DNA of 64,000 bases from DATKJY01 sp964540105 (GTDB lineage: Bacteria > Zixibacteria > MSB-5A5 > GN15 > FEB-12): contig CAZILL010000001.1 in assembly GCA_964540105.1 (NCBI GenBank), positions 682,001 to 746,000 of the forward strand, given 5' to 3'. The notes beneath the pieces were generated by a model. That model did no database searches. It had not been told where the DNA came from and worked only from the letters and a program-made list of their open reading frames with translations. Positions within the stretch are counted from its first letter, which is position 1; every line of letters starts with the position of its first letter. Of the stretch, positions 32,271-41,103 are shown in pieces. A program made the position numbers and the translations under genes.

Positions 32271-34424
32271 ATGCACTCGATACTGGAAATAGAACACACC
32301 GCCGCGAAGCTTCGGCGCTGCCTGCAGAACGAGCACAGTTCTCCCGAAATACGAATCCTGTGCGGCCTCAGGTTCTTCGCTCAACTACAGGGGAGCAATT
32401 CGCCGGCTGCTGAGCCGTACCTGCGGGAGTTTGTCCCACTCCTGGCGGCAGCGGCCGTACAGAGCAATCCGCGAGAATTTCTTCCCGATGATCATGCGCA
32501 ACTGGCGTCGCTTTCAACATTCCTCTCGAAGATTTCGGACCAGATTGTCGCCACGGGAGATATCGACGCACTTTCGAACCTTGCGGCGGCCACGCTCCAG
32601 GTCGTTCCGTCGTCCTTCTCTGAGTCGGGTGTCAGGCCGGAGAACAGACACGCGGTGTCTGTTCGGTGTCTGTTCGTCGAGGACTATCCCGAACTTGGGC
32701 TGCAGCCACGCGGACGGATTCTCACCCTGAATGTGACAGCATTGCCGCTCCAGAAAAAACACACCGAGGATGACATTGTCGTGCATAATCCGGTCGAACG
32801 CCCCGATGATCGTTTTCTGGCGCAGGCACGCGACTCCGTGCTCGCGGCGCGAGCCTATCTGGCGGCACGTTATGGTGTACCGCTTTCGAAACGCTTCCAG
32901 TTCAAGTTCGAGTTGAACTCGCGCGGGGCACGGTTCACCGGAGATTCGCTCGGTGTGGCGTTTGCCGTTGGCGCGGTGACTGCGGTAGAGAAAGTGGAAC
33001 TCTTTCGAGAGCGCCTGAACATCTCGCCGCGTGTGGCCTTCTCCGGGGCGCTCTCGCCCGAGGGGAAACTCCTACCGATTGACCGCGACGGCCTTCGCTT
33101 GAAGATCGTGCGTGCCTTCCACTCCGAGCTGAGCTTTCTCGTCGTTCCGCGGGATCACATCACCGAAGCCTGGCAGATTGTGAAAGAGCTCGAGGCGCAG
33201 CAGCCCGGACGAAAGCTGGATATGATGGGTGCGGATCAATTCGCGGCGGTGGCCGACGACCCTCGCTTTCTCGAACGTGAGCGCCTGAGTCTCACTGCCT
33301 ACGCCGCACGACGGGCCTGGAAAGCAAAACGCTCGACCTGGGTTGAGCTTCCGGCTCTGGTCGTGCTCATTGGTCTGCTCGCGTGGGTGCTCCTCGCTCC
33401 CTGGCTCGACAAAGTACCCGCGAAAATCCGCACGACTCAACATGGTTTCGACGTACTCAACAAGTATTCGCGTACGCTCTGGAGCAGGTCTTTTGGCTGC
33501 GAATTATTTCCTGATTCAAGCAGCATGGCCAATTGCACGATTTCGGATATTGACGGCGACGGCTTCCAGGAGGTTCTCTACATGCCGTTCACGACCGACG
33601 CCAGCCCAGTCAGCGGGTGGCTGTTTGTATATAGAGCCGAAGGGGACACGATCTTCAGCCGTGACTGTTCCATCCGGCTTAAGTACCCGGGGGATTCCGT
33701 TCCTGAGGGGAAGGCAAACTGGTATGAAGCGCCGGGAGTGCATGTAATGACAGTGACAGGAGACGTTCGGATAGTCACCCGCTGCGCGAAAACAGGTCCG
33801 GCACGTGGTTATCTGAAGATTTGGGATGCAAAAGGGAATCAGCTCAGCTGGTATATTCAGGGCGGGTGGATCAACCTCGTTGCACCGTATGATGTCGACG
33901 GAGACGGCAGAGATGAGCTGGTTGGGTGGGCCTTCGCCAATCGAATGAAGGCGCTCTGTTTTCTTGCCCTTCCGGCCGACTCCTGTCGTGGTGTCTCACC
34001 CCCTTACTGGAATCGTCCCGATGGCGACTTTGACCTGAGTTGGGTAGAGCGTGGCAGTCAAATACATTACGTAGTGTTTCCCGTCTCGGAAGTAGGCAAG
34101 ATCGATCTGGCGGGGCCGTATCCGTGGAATTTGACTTTTCGCCGCAATTCGCATGATGAATGGGTCATCTGGTTGTATGAACGGGCTACCAACACCGGCG
34201 ATGTACTTTACTACCTCAATGCGAGGTTTAGGGCTACCTCGGTCCTTATGACCGATGCCTATCGTAAACGTCGCCAGATTCTTATCTTGCGCGATTCACT
34301 TCCGAACATCCCCGATGGCGTTTACTCCGACTCGCTCCTCAATCGCGTGACCTACTGGGATCGCGTGCGTGACGGCTGGGTGACCGAGGGGCAACTGCGA
34401 GCCGAAAGTACGCTCAGCAAGTAA
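32271..34424 (+). CDS. Membrane Lon-like protease with extracytoplasmic FG-GAP domain
   Basis: A 717-residue protein with an unusual build. Residues 1-160 are mostly helical and unassigned. Residues about 185-310 match the Lon (S16) proteolytic domain: GDSLGVAFAVGAVTA with Ser226, VAFSGALSPEGKLLPI, and DGLRLKIVRA with Lys278. Both dyad residues are therefore in place. No AAA+ ATPase part is present. One membrane helix (about 357-377, VELPALVVLIGLLAWVLLAPW) separates it from a C-terminal ~340 residues with calcium-loop repeats SDIDGDGFQEVLYMPF (425-440) and DVDGDGRDELVGW (541-553), typical of FG-GAP propellers. The protease would be cytosolic and the propeller outside. Its genetic partners suggest proteolysis-linked signalling; this is inference. 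Confidence 0.7.
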   Translation: MHSILEIEHTAAKLRRCLQNEHSSPEIRILCGLRFFAQLQGSNSPAAEPYLREFVPLLAAAAVQSNPREFLPDDHAQLASLSTFLSKISDQIVATGDIDALSNLAAATLQVVPSSFSESGVRPENRHAVSVRCLFVEDYPELGLQPRGRILTLNVTALPLQKKHTEDDIVVHNPVERPDDRFLAQARDSVLAARAYLAARYGVPLSKRFQFKFELNSRGARFTGDSLGVAFAVGAVTAVEKVELFRERLNISPRVAFSGALSPEGKLLPIDRDGLRLKIVRAFHSELSFLVVPRDHITEAWQIVKELEAQQPGRKLDMMGADQFAAVADDPRFLERERLSLTAYAARRAWKAKRSTWVELPALVVLIGLLAWVLLAPWLDKVPAKIRTTQHGFDVLNKYSRTLWSRSFGCELFPDSSSMANCTISDIDGDGFQEVLYMPFTTDASPVSGWLFVYRAEGDTIFSRDCSIRLKYPGDSVPEGKANWYEAPGVHVMTVTGDVRIVTRCAKTGPARGYLKIWDAKGNQLSWYIQGGWINLVAPYDVDGDGRDELVGWAFANRMKALCFLALPADSCRGVSPPYWNRPDGDFDLSWVERGSQIHYVVFPVSEVGKIDLAGPYPWNLTFRRNSHDEWVIWLYERATNTGDVLYYLNARFRATSVLMTDAYRKRRQILILRDSLPNIPDGVYSDSLLNRVTYWDRVRDGWVTEGQLRAESTLSK

Positions 34425-34570
34425 TTTCCCGAAAATCTTCACATTTCTCGACTTTTCTCGCCCCCACCGTGGGCAAACCTGCGCGCGTGCGACTATTCAT
34501 CTTACAGAAGGTAGGGACGATTTCGAATTGTGCTCTATCGAACCAATAACATCTTTGAGAGGAGTGTTTC

Positions 34571-36421
34571 ATGAAGGAAAACACACTAACGATCACCGCC
34601 AAAACGATCTTGGTGGGACTGATGGTGGCATTGGCGGTTTCAGGTTCTCTCTTTGCGATCAACAGTTGTTCCAAGAAGAACCCAACAGCCCCAACACCAG
34701 CGCCTTCAACAACGGGTACAATTTCAATTACCACGAATCTGGATGGCGCCACTTTTACTCTCACCGGGCCAGCGACATACTCTGGAGGCGGAAAGTTGTG
34801 GACGAAGACCGGGGCACCTGCAGGAAACTACACTATCACGTTCGGGGCTGTTGTCGGGTACGCCCCACCACCGGATAGCACGAAAATACTTGTGGCGAGC
34901 GGCACCATTGCCTTCAGAGGAACTTATGCCCCCGTGACAACTGGTACCATAACAGTTGCCACCAATTTGACGAATGCCGCGTTCACTGTCACTGGGCCGG
35001 CAACATACACTGGAAGCGGGACATCATGGACAAAAACCTCAGCTACACCAGGGACCTACAGCATTTCTTACGGCGAAGTTAGCGGCTATACGAAGCCTAA
35101 GGACAGCATGGCAACACTGACCGCAGGGAACTTGATTTCCTTCGCGGGAATGTATGCAGGTGTTTCGACGGGCAGGCTTTCCGGCAAGATATACGATGCT
35201 CTGATTGAAACAGGGTTTACAGCGCCAATCGGTTCACCGCAGGGCGCTACAGTGAAAGTACTCGGGACAGTCCTTTCGGCGACTACCGCGCCAGACGGTT
35301 CTTTTGCTATCAACGGAGTGCCTCAAGGGTCATACACTATCGAACTCTCGCATCCGCTGTATATGACGAAGACTTTTCCAGCAGTCATCAACCCGGCCCA
35401 GACAACTACTATCTCAGAAAACATGACCACAAGTGAGTCAGGAGAGCCAAACGACGGTTTTGCCTCAGCAACTTCCTTATCTACTGGACAAGAATATAGC
35501 GCGTACATACGTGTGGGCAAAGACAAGGACTACTACAAAGTCTATCTGAACGCATCCGAAACTCTAACGGTCGTTATCAAACAGGTCCCAACCAACTCAT
35601 ATTTTCGCGGCTACAGGCCGGACCAGACGACTACTTGGAGGAGCGGAACGACGGTTTATTCTCCGGGGCCTTACACGTTTTCCACTACAGCCCAGTCGGC
35701 AGGATATTACTATTTTACTCTTGAGTCTTCGTTGACATCTTCTCAATTCAGTAACACCAATCCATATGTCTTTCAAGCAAACGTCGGTAGGCCTACATCG
35801 GGTAAGCTTTCCGGCAAGATATACGATGCTCTGATTGAAACAGGGTTTACAGCGCCAATCGGTTCACCGCAGGGCGCTACAGTGAAAGTACTCGGGACAG
35901 TCCTTTCGGCGACTACCGCGCCAGACGGTTCTTTTGCTATCAACGGAGTGCCTCAAGGGTCATACACTATCGAACTCTCGCATCCGCTGTATATGACGAA
36001 GACTTTTCCAGCAGTCATCAACCCGGCCCAGACAACTACTATCTCAGAAAACATGACCACAAGTGAGTCAGGAGAGCCAAACGACGGTTTTGCCTCAGCA
36101 ACTTCCTTATCTACTGGACAAGAATATAGCGCGTACATACGTGTGGGCAAAGACAAGGACTACTACAAAGTCTATCTGAACGCATCCGAAACTCTAACGG
36201 TCGTTATCAAACAGGTCCCAACCAACTCATATTTTCGCGGCTACAGGCCGGACCAGACGACTACTTGGAGGAGCGGAACGACGGTTTATTCTCCGGGGCC
36301 TTACACGTTTTCCACTACAGCCCAGTCGGCAGGATATTACTATTTTACTCTTGAGTCTTCGTTGACATCTTCTCAATTCAGTAACACCAATCCATATGTG
36401 GTGAATGTCTCGGTACAATAG
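34571..36421 (+). CDS. Lipoprotein with PEGA-like repeats and duplicated PPC module
   Basis: A 616-residue lipoprotein with lipobox AINSC (Cys33). Two PEGA-like beta domains (about 46-120 and 121-195, each with GTI..TNL...TGPATY) are followed by two copies of a 198-residue block. Each block has a carboxypeptidase-regulatory-like beta-sandwich (SGKIYDALIETGFTAPIG...GSFAINGVPQGSYTIEL) and a bacterial pre-peptidase C-terminal domain (ESGEPNDGFASATSL...DKDYYKVYL). The two blocks are identical in protein and DNA. It is probably surface-exposed. No enzyme domain is present, although PPC domains usually accompany secreted peptidases. Confidence 0.8.
   Translation: MKENTLTITAKTILVGLMVALAVSGSLFAINSCSKKNPTAPTPAPSTTGTISITTNLDGATFTLTGPATYSGGGKLWTKTGAPAGNYTITFGAVVGYAPPPDSTKILVASGTIAFRGTYAPVTTGTITVATNLTNAAFTVTGPATYTGSGTSWTKTSATPGTYSISYGEVSGYTKPKDSMATLTAGNLISFAGMYAGVSTGRLSGKIYDALIETGFTAPIGSPQGATVKVLGTVLSATTAPDGSFAINGVPQGSYTIELSHPLYMTKTFPAVINPAQTTTISENMTTSESGEPNDGFASATSLSTGQEYSAYIRVGKDKDYYKVYLNASETLTVVIKQVPTNSYFRGYRPDQTTTWRSGTTVYSPGPYTFSTTAQSAGYYYFTLESSLTSSQFSNTNPYVFQANVGRPTSGKLSGKIYDALIETGFTAPIGSPQGATVKVLGTVLSATTAPDGSFAINGVPQGSYTIELSHPLYMTKTFPAVINPAQTTTISENMTTSESGEPNDGFASATSLSTGQEYSAYIRVGKDKDYYKVYLNASETLTVVIKQVPTNSYFRGYRPDQTTTWRSGTTVYSPGPYTFSTTAQSAGYYYFTLESSLTSSQFSNTNPYVVNVSVQ
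35176..35769 (+). repeat. Exact 594-bp tandem repeat, copy 1
   Basis: First copy of an in-frame repeat inside the lipoprotein gene, with period 630 bp (594 bp identical plus a 36-bp linker). I saw no difference between the copies. Confidence 0.9.
35806..36399 (+). repeat. Exact 594-bp tandem repeat, copy 2
   Basis: Second copy of the in-frame repeat; divergence resumes at the base after 36399, seven codons from the stop. The identity points to a recent duplication or gene conversion, or to an assembly artefact. Confidence 0.9.
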
Positions 36422-36525
36422 ATTTGCTATCGACGAAGGAGGGCGTTCAGCGCCACCAAGAAGATGATATTGCTGAAGTAAGTGTTCCGGACATAAGCCT
36501 CCAATGCGGAGAGCTTCAGATTAGA

Positions 36526-36555
36526 AAGACGTGGCGAAAAGACTCGCCACGTCTT
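36526..36555 (+). terminator. Terminator after PPC lipoprotein gene
   Basis: A perfect 12-bp stem (36526-36537 with 36544-36555), 6-nt loop, then CTGTTTG. It lies about 100 bp after the stop. Confidence 0.65.
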
Positions 36556-36623
36556 CTGTTTGTATGCGAGTATGAATCGACTCGGGTGAAAAGCCTATCT
36601 CCAATCCCTACCGGCTCTTTCCC

Positions 36624-36652
36624 TTGACAAATCGGCGACACTGCGCCATCTT
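36624..36652 (+). promoter_or_regulatory. Possible promoter of the alpha-toroid gene
   Basis: Perfect TTGACA (36624-36629) and a 17-nt spacer to a poor -10, CATCTT (36647-36652), about 45 bp before the ATG at 36697. Confidence 0.45.
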
Positions 36653-36696
36653 CGCGTCATAGGTCTATGACGACATTACCTCCGAAAGGGGACTGC

Positions 36697-37869
36697 ATGA
36701 ATTACAGGAAACTCATCACGACCGCGCTCTTGCTCATCGGTTCATCCCTCATTGTTCTATCGCGACCTGTGCCAGCCTGTGCCGCTGATACACCCAAAGT
36801 CGACGCCTCGATCAAGCACGAAATCGAGCATAGTCTTGGGACGGGTCTGGCGTATCTCGCCAAATCACAGAAAGAGGATGGTTCCTGGAGCGAGTATCCC
36901 GGTGTCACCGGCCTTGCCCTCACCGCGTATCTCCGCGCGCCGGAGACTATCCGCGCCCAGTACGCCATCAATATTCAGAATGGGTTGAAATACCTCATGC
37001 GGAGTGTCAAACCCGACGGCGGCATCTATCCGGATTACGAGCCGCAGATGAAGGCCTACAACACGTCGATCTGCCTGATGGCGCTTGTAGCCGCGAACAA
37101 TCCCAATCTTGAGGAGACGATTATCAAAGCGCGTCATTTCCTGATCTCGCTTCAGGCGGATGAATCGACCGGCATGACCCCGGATAGCGCGTCATATGGC
37201 GGCATCGGCTACAACAAGGACGAGCGCTCCGATGTCTCCAACATGCAGTTCGCGCTGGAGGCGCTCCGTGCCTCGGAACTGTATGAGCCAAGTCCCGACA
37301 ACGCGAAAACCCGGCTCGACGACACAACCAGCGCCGGCGACTCGGCAAATGTGAACCGCGAGCTCTATTGGGGGAAGGCAATCCAGTTTCTCGAACGGTG
37401 CCAGAACTACAAGAAGTACAACAACTACGCCTGGTCCACCAACGATGGCGGGTTTGTCTACTACCCGGGAAGCTCCAAGGCGGGCGCCACGACTTCATAT
37501 GGGTCGATGACCTACGCGGGGATGAAGAGCTTCATCCATGCCGGACTGACCAAAAATGACGACCGCGTTCAGGCCGCGTACCAGTGGATCAAGGCCAACT
37601 ATTCGGTCGAGAAGAACCCCCAGCTGGATCGTCAGGGACTCTTCTACTATTACCATGTGATGGCCAAGGCGCTCGCGATATTGGGCGAGGAGAAGCTGGT
37701 CGACTCGGCGGGTGTCACTCATGACTGGCGCGGGGAACTGGCCAACAAACTGATCAGTATTCAGCAGACGGACGGTTCGTGGGTGAACGACAACGGCCGC
37801 TGGTGGGAAAATAACCCCGACCTGGTGACCTCGTATTGCCTGATGGCCCTCGAAGAGATCGCGAAGTAG
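36697..37869 (+). CDS. Exported terpene-cyclase/prenyltransferase-fold (alpha-toroid) protein
   Basis: A 390-residue exported protein; ATG 36697 follows AAAGGGG. A signal peptide (about 1-30, ending PACAA) is followed by repeated toroid motifs: LAYLAKSQKEDGSW, LKYLMRSVKPDGGIY, GGFVYYPGSS and ISIQQTDGSWVNDNGRWW. These QxxDGSW-type repeats belong to the squalene-cyclase/prenyltransferase superfamily. The DxDD or zinc residues of true cyclases or prenyltransferases are not evident. Export also argues against lipid cyclisation. A role as a secreted binding scaffold is more likely, but this is inference. Confidence 0.75.
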   Translation: MNYRKLITTALLLIGSSLIVLSRPVPACAADTPKVDASIKHEIEHSLGTGLAYLAKSQKEDGSWSEYPGVTGLALTAYLRAPETIRAQYAINIQNGLKYLMRSVKPDGGIYPDYEPQMKAYNTSICLMALVAANNPNLEETIIKARHFLISLQADESTGMTPDSASYGGIGYNKDERSDVSNMQFALEALRASELYEPSPDNAKTRLDDTTSAGDSANVNRELYWGKAIQFLERCQNYKKYNNYAWSTNDGGFVYYPGSSKAGATTSYGSMTYAGMKSFIHAGLTKNDDRVQAAYQWIKANYSVEKNPQLDRQGLFYYYHVMAKALAILGEEKLVDSAGVTHDWRGELANKLISIQQTDGSWVNDNGRWWENNPDLVTSYCLMALEEIAK

Positions 37870-38017
37870 GGGGGCACACTCGGGTGGGGGAGGGTTCTTG
37901 CTGGCGGCGTGAGTCTGATGTCGCGGTGATCAGAACGCGCCGATTCTTTCAGTCTGGAGTGGGACAGTAAACGCGGTCGATTTTCTCTCTAATAATGGGC
38001 ATTTTGATCAATTTTAC

Positions 38018-38047
38018 TTGTTAGGGCACCTATCTCGGTATTATACT
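38018..38047 (+). promoter_or_regulatory. Possible promoter of FDPQPEPPG protein gene
   Basis: TTGTTA (38018-38023), 18-nt spacer, TATACT (38042-38047), about 57 bp before the ATG. Confidence 0.5.
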
Positions 38048-38104
38048 CAATCCATACTTAGATCTGGTTTGGTATGAGAGCCAAGCCACAATTCAGGAGG
38101 GTGT

Positions 38105-39679
38105 ATGCCCAAATCTACTCGTTTTCTCGTGGTGTTATGCTGGATGTCGCTGATGGCGGCTGCACAGCCGGTGATTTCCGGGGACTTTCTAACGTATCAG
38201 GGGCGTTTGACGGACGCCTCCAATGTCCCCGTTCCGGACGGGTCCTACAGTGTGACTTTCAAGATCTTCAGCGCTCCGACGGGAGGTCTGCCTCTATGGT
38301 CGGATGTCTTTTCGAGCGTACAGACCGCGAATGGGATGTTCTCAGTTGTCTTGGGCAGTCAGAGCGCGATGGATCTGGCGGCTCTGGGGAAAGGGAATCT
38401 TTATCTGGAGGTCAAGGTTGGGCTGCTGGCAACAATGGCGCCGCGGACGCTGCTGACCTCGGCCCCGAGAGCGGCAATAGCAGGCAAGGTCTTCGGGGAT
38501 GTTGAAACCTCGGCGGGAGCGATGCTGATCAAGCGGAGTGACGGTGATTCGAGTATCGCTTTCGCCTCAGGAGACGATCGTGTCGCGATGAAGCTCTTTG
38601 ATCCTCAGCCGGAGCCACCGGGGAAGGCTGTTGTTGACGTTGGCGTTGATCCTTTCGACGGGGCCAGTATCAGGCTGTTCGACCCTCAGCCTGAACCCCC
38701 CGGAATGGCGATTGAGATTACGAGCGGCATGGGTGGTGTAACCTCCGCATTGCCAAGCGGGACACCGTCTGCTATTTCCCGACCCTCGATCAGGATGTTT
38801 GACCCTCAACCGGAGCCGCCCGGTAAGATGTTCGAACTCGTCGCCACGTCCGGCTCGGGCCCGAGCATGAGTTTCTTTAATCAGGCCGGTCAAGTGATGG
38901 GAGTCGAACCAAGTCCGTTCAACACCGGCTTCAGCATGAAATTGTTCGACCCGCAACCCGAGCCACCCGGGAAGATGCTGGAAATTGGAACCTCATATGG
39001 CACAGGTTCTGGCGCGGGTGAAGCTCCAGTAGCAGGAGCCGGTGACACCGCGTGGCTCAGAACATATGGACCATCAAGTCTTGGTGGTCAGCAAGAGTTC
39101 GTGCACATGTATTCGACTGACACCGATGCCGAACTTCGTCTTGGTCCGGGCGCTCCGTTCGGCAGCAACTCGCCTCGTATCAGCGCGAAGTCAAACGGCC
39201 TTGAGAGCAGAATGGAACTCATTGGGCAGACAGTCTTTTCTTATGCTCCTCAAATAGTATTGTCCTGTGCGAACGGAAATCCACGCATTGGAATCGGGAC
39301 GCTGACACCCACGCAAGCGCTTCATGTCGCGGGGAATATCTGCTACACAGGCACAATTGGCGCCTGCTCAGACGGGAAATTCAAGAAAGCGATAGAACCT
39401 GTGGACAACGCTCTCGACGTGGTGTCAGGAATTCAGGGCGTTCGCTACCAGTGGAAGACAGACGAGTATCCGGATCAGCAGTTCTCTGAAGAGACGCAGA
39501 TAGGATTCGTTGCGCAGGATGTGAAGAAAGTGCTGCCGGAAGTGGTCATGGAGCAGCCGGACGGTTCGCTCGCAATTGACTACGGGCGACTGACACCGGT
39601 ACTACTTGAGGCCATCAAAGAACTCAAGCGACAGAACGAACAGCTCAATAGACGGATTGAGGCGCTGGAACAACGATAG
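38105..39679 (+). CDS. Exported protein with FDPQPEPPG repeats and S74 chaperone domain
   Basis: A 524-residue exported protein; ATG 38105 follows AGGAGG. A signal peptide is followed by a YQGRLTDASNVPVPDGSYSV beta domain shared with the next gene. The nonapeptide FDPQPEPPG occurs four times (residues 165, 192, 232, 281). The C-terminal ~100 residues (CSDGKFKKAIEPVDNALDVV, GFVAQDVKKVLPEVV, IDYGRLTPVLLEAIKEL) match the Peptidase_S74 intramolecular chaperone domain, ending in a short coiled coil. S74 domains trimerise and self-cleave in phage tail spikes and some cell-surface fibres. No phage genes are nearby, so I infer a trimeric surface fibre. Confidence 0.8.
   Translation: MPKSTRFLVVLCWMSLMAAAQPVISGDFLTYQGRLTDASNVPVPDGSYSVTFKIFSAPTGGLPLWSDVFSSVQTANGMFSVVLGSQSAMDLAALGKGNLYLEVKVGLLATMAPRTLLTSAPRAAIAGKVFGDVETSAGAMLIKRSDGDSSIAFASGDDRVAMKLFDPQPEPPGKAVVDVGVDPFDGASIRLFDPQPEPPGMAIEITSGMGGVTSALPSGTPSAISRPSIRMFDPQPEPPGKMFELVATSGSGPSMSFFNQAGQVMGVEPSPFNTGFSMKLFDPQPEPPGKMLEIGTSYGTGSGAGEAPVAGAGDTAWLRTYGPSSLGGQQEFVHMYSTDTDAELRLGPGAPFGSNSPRISAKSNGLESRMELIGQTVFSYAPQIVLSCANGNPRIGIGTLTPTQALHVAGNICYTGTIGACSDGKFKKAIEPVDNALDVVSGIQGVRYQWKTDEYPDQQFSEETQIGFVAQDVKKVLPEVVMEQPDGSLAIDYGRLTPVLLEAIKELKRQNEQLNRRIEALEQR
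38597..38971 (+). repeat. Four FDPQPEPPG coding motifs
   Basis: Four 27-bp motifs at 38597, 38678, 38798 and 38945. Protein is invariant while codons differ between copies, so selection acts on the peptide. Confidence 0.8.
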
Positions 39680-39740
39680 TCGGTATGATGAGAGATGTGA
39701 TTAGGGCAGAATAGAGATTCATTCCACAGAAGGAGACAAC

Positions 39741-41039
39741 ATGAATTGCAGACTAGTCAAGATTTTGGCTGCGATATTGGTCATGACGATGATGTGCGGT
39801 CTTTGTCTGGCCGTCGGCACGCCGAGGAAGATCAGCTATCAGGGTCGCGCCACTGATGCGTCCGGCACACCGTTAACAGATGGTAACTATGCGTTTATAT
39901 TCCGAGTGTACGATCATCCGACTGCCGGTACTCAACGCTGGACCGAATCAGCGACAGTTGGAACGGTGGGCGGACTATTCACCCATCTTCTGGGGAATGT
40001 CACTCCAATTCCTGATTCGCTTTTTGCGAACTACGATTCCCTGTATCTGCAGGTCACGGTTGCTGGACAGAACATGCTTCCACGGAACCCTATAGTCTCG
40101 ACCGGCTACGCCATGCGCGTCAACTCCGTTGATGGCGCGAAAGGCGGGGATATCGATGGCCGAATCTCCCTTGTCGACACAACCGTCGATAGAACCTTCG
40201 CGAGCATAAGACCTGACGCAAGCGGCAATGGGGCTGGCTACCTTCAAGTTAGCAGAGATGGCGGCGGAAATGCGTTTTATGTGGATGGTAATTACTCCGG
40301 TACAGGAGAACCGTACGTACAATTGAATGGCGCTGACCGTGATGTCATCTTCAACATGTCGGCCTCAGGAAGCTCCAGTATACGTCTTCCAGTCGACGCG
40401 ATTGAAGGAATCGAGATTCTCGATGAACCGGGTATTGCTTGTGCCATAATGCAGCCAATGGGTTACAAGATGTTCACGTCATCGACGGGTCAAACCGCGT
40501 TGTCGGTTTCAATCACCACGCCCGCAGACGGCTATATCGTTGTCGAAGCGAAGTTTCGAGCCGTGGCAGTTGGGATGTGTCGTTGCGCTGGTTGGGTTCA
40601 AATTGATGAGACTGCTGGCGGGAGTGAGACGAACCCTTATGCCTCTCGGTTCGGACAGGACAGTGCGCTTAGCACTTCTGCTGCTACAGAGATTCCAGGG
40701 TACATCTCTCGCGTTTACTACAAGACAGCTGGAGCCTATACATTTCTACTGGAGGGGGGTGAGGGACCGTCAATTTGCGGGAGTTGCACGCCGCAGGTCA
40801 ATAACGTGATATTACTGGCCACTTATTACCCGACATCTTACGGCTCCGTAGCCACACTGGTAACGGGCGCCGACGCCGGTCAATTTGAAAACGCCAAACC
40901 GGTAGAAGTGGATGGTCAGACTATGTTTCAAGTGGATTTGCGTGATCTTGAATTGCGTGCAACCAGAGCTCAACTCGAAGCGGAGAAGCTCCAACGCCAG
41001 CTTCTGTTAGAAAGACTCAGACAGGAGCAAGGGGATTAA
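39741..41039 (+). CDS. Exported YQGR-type protein with C-terminal coiled coil
   Basis: A 432-residue exported protein with signal peptide (about 1-24, MTMMCGLCLA). The N-terminal domain (ISYQGRATDASGTPLTDGNYAFIFRVYD) is paralogous to that of the preceding gene. The middle is a beta-rich region with several cysteines (GMCRCAGW, SICGSCTP). The last ~40 residues are a strong coiled coil (LEAEKLQRQLLLERLRQ). It lacks the FDPQPEPPG motifs and the S74 domain. AAGGAG precedes the ATG, 61 bp after the previous stop, so co-expression is likely. Function unknown; probably a surface fibre or adhesin. Confidence 0.7.
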   Translation: MNCRLVKILAAILVMTMMCGLCLAVGTPRKISYQGRATDASGTPLTDGNYAFIFRVYDHPTAGTQRWTESATVGTVGGLFTHLLGNVTPIPDSLFANYDSLYLQVTVAGQNMLPRNPIVSTGYAMRVNSVDGAKGGDIDGRISLVDTTVDRTFASIRPDASGNGAGYLQVSRDGGGNAFYVDGNYSGTGEPYVQLNGADRDVIFNMSASGSSSIRLPVDAIEGIEILDEPGIACAIMQPMGYKMFTSSTGQTALSVSITTPADGYIVVEAKFRAVAVGMCRCAGWVQIDETAGGSETNPYASRFGQDSALSTSAATEIPGYISRVYYKTAGAYTFLLEGGEGPSICGSCTPQVNNVILLATYYPTSYGSVATLVTGADAGQFENAKPVEVDGQTMFQVDLRDLELRATRAQLEAEKLQRQLLLERLRQEQGD

Positions 41040-41103
41040 GGGGATTAGAGTGGAGCACATGATTGGCCGCAGGAGGCATTCAAGTGAGAATTCGCAATCG
41101 ATG

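Noticed and set aside
34430..34500. Terminator hairpin after the Lon-like gene
   Set aside because: The CCCAC/GTGGG pairing leaves too small a loop and has no U-run.
38105..39679. Prophage tail-spike gene because of the S74 domain
   Set aside because: No other phage-like gene is present, the protein has a bacterial signal peptide, and its neighbour shares the same N-terminal domain.
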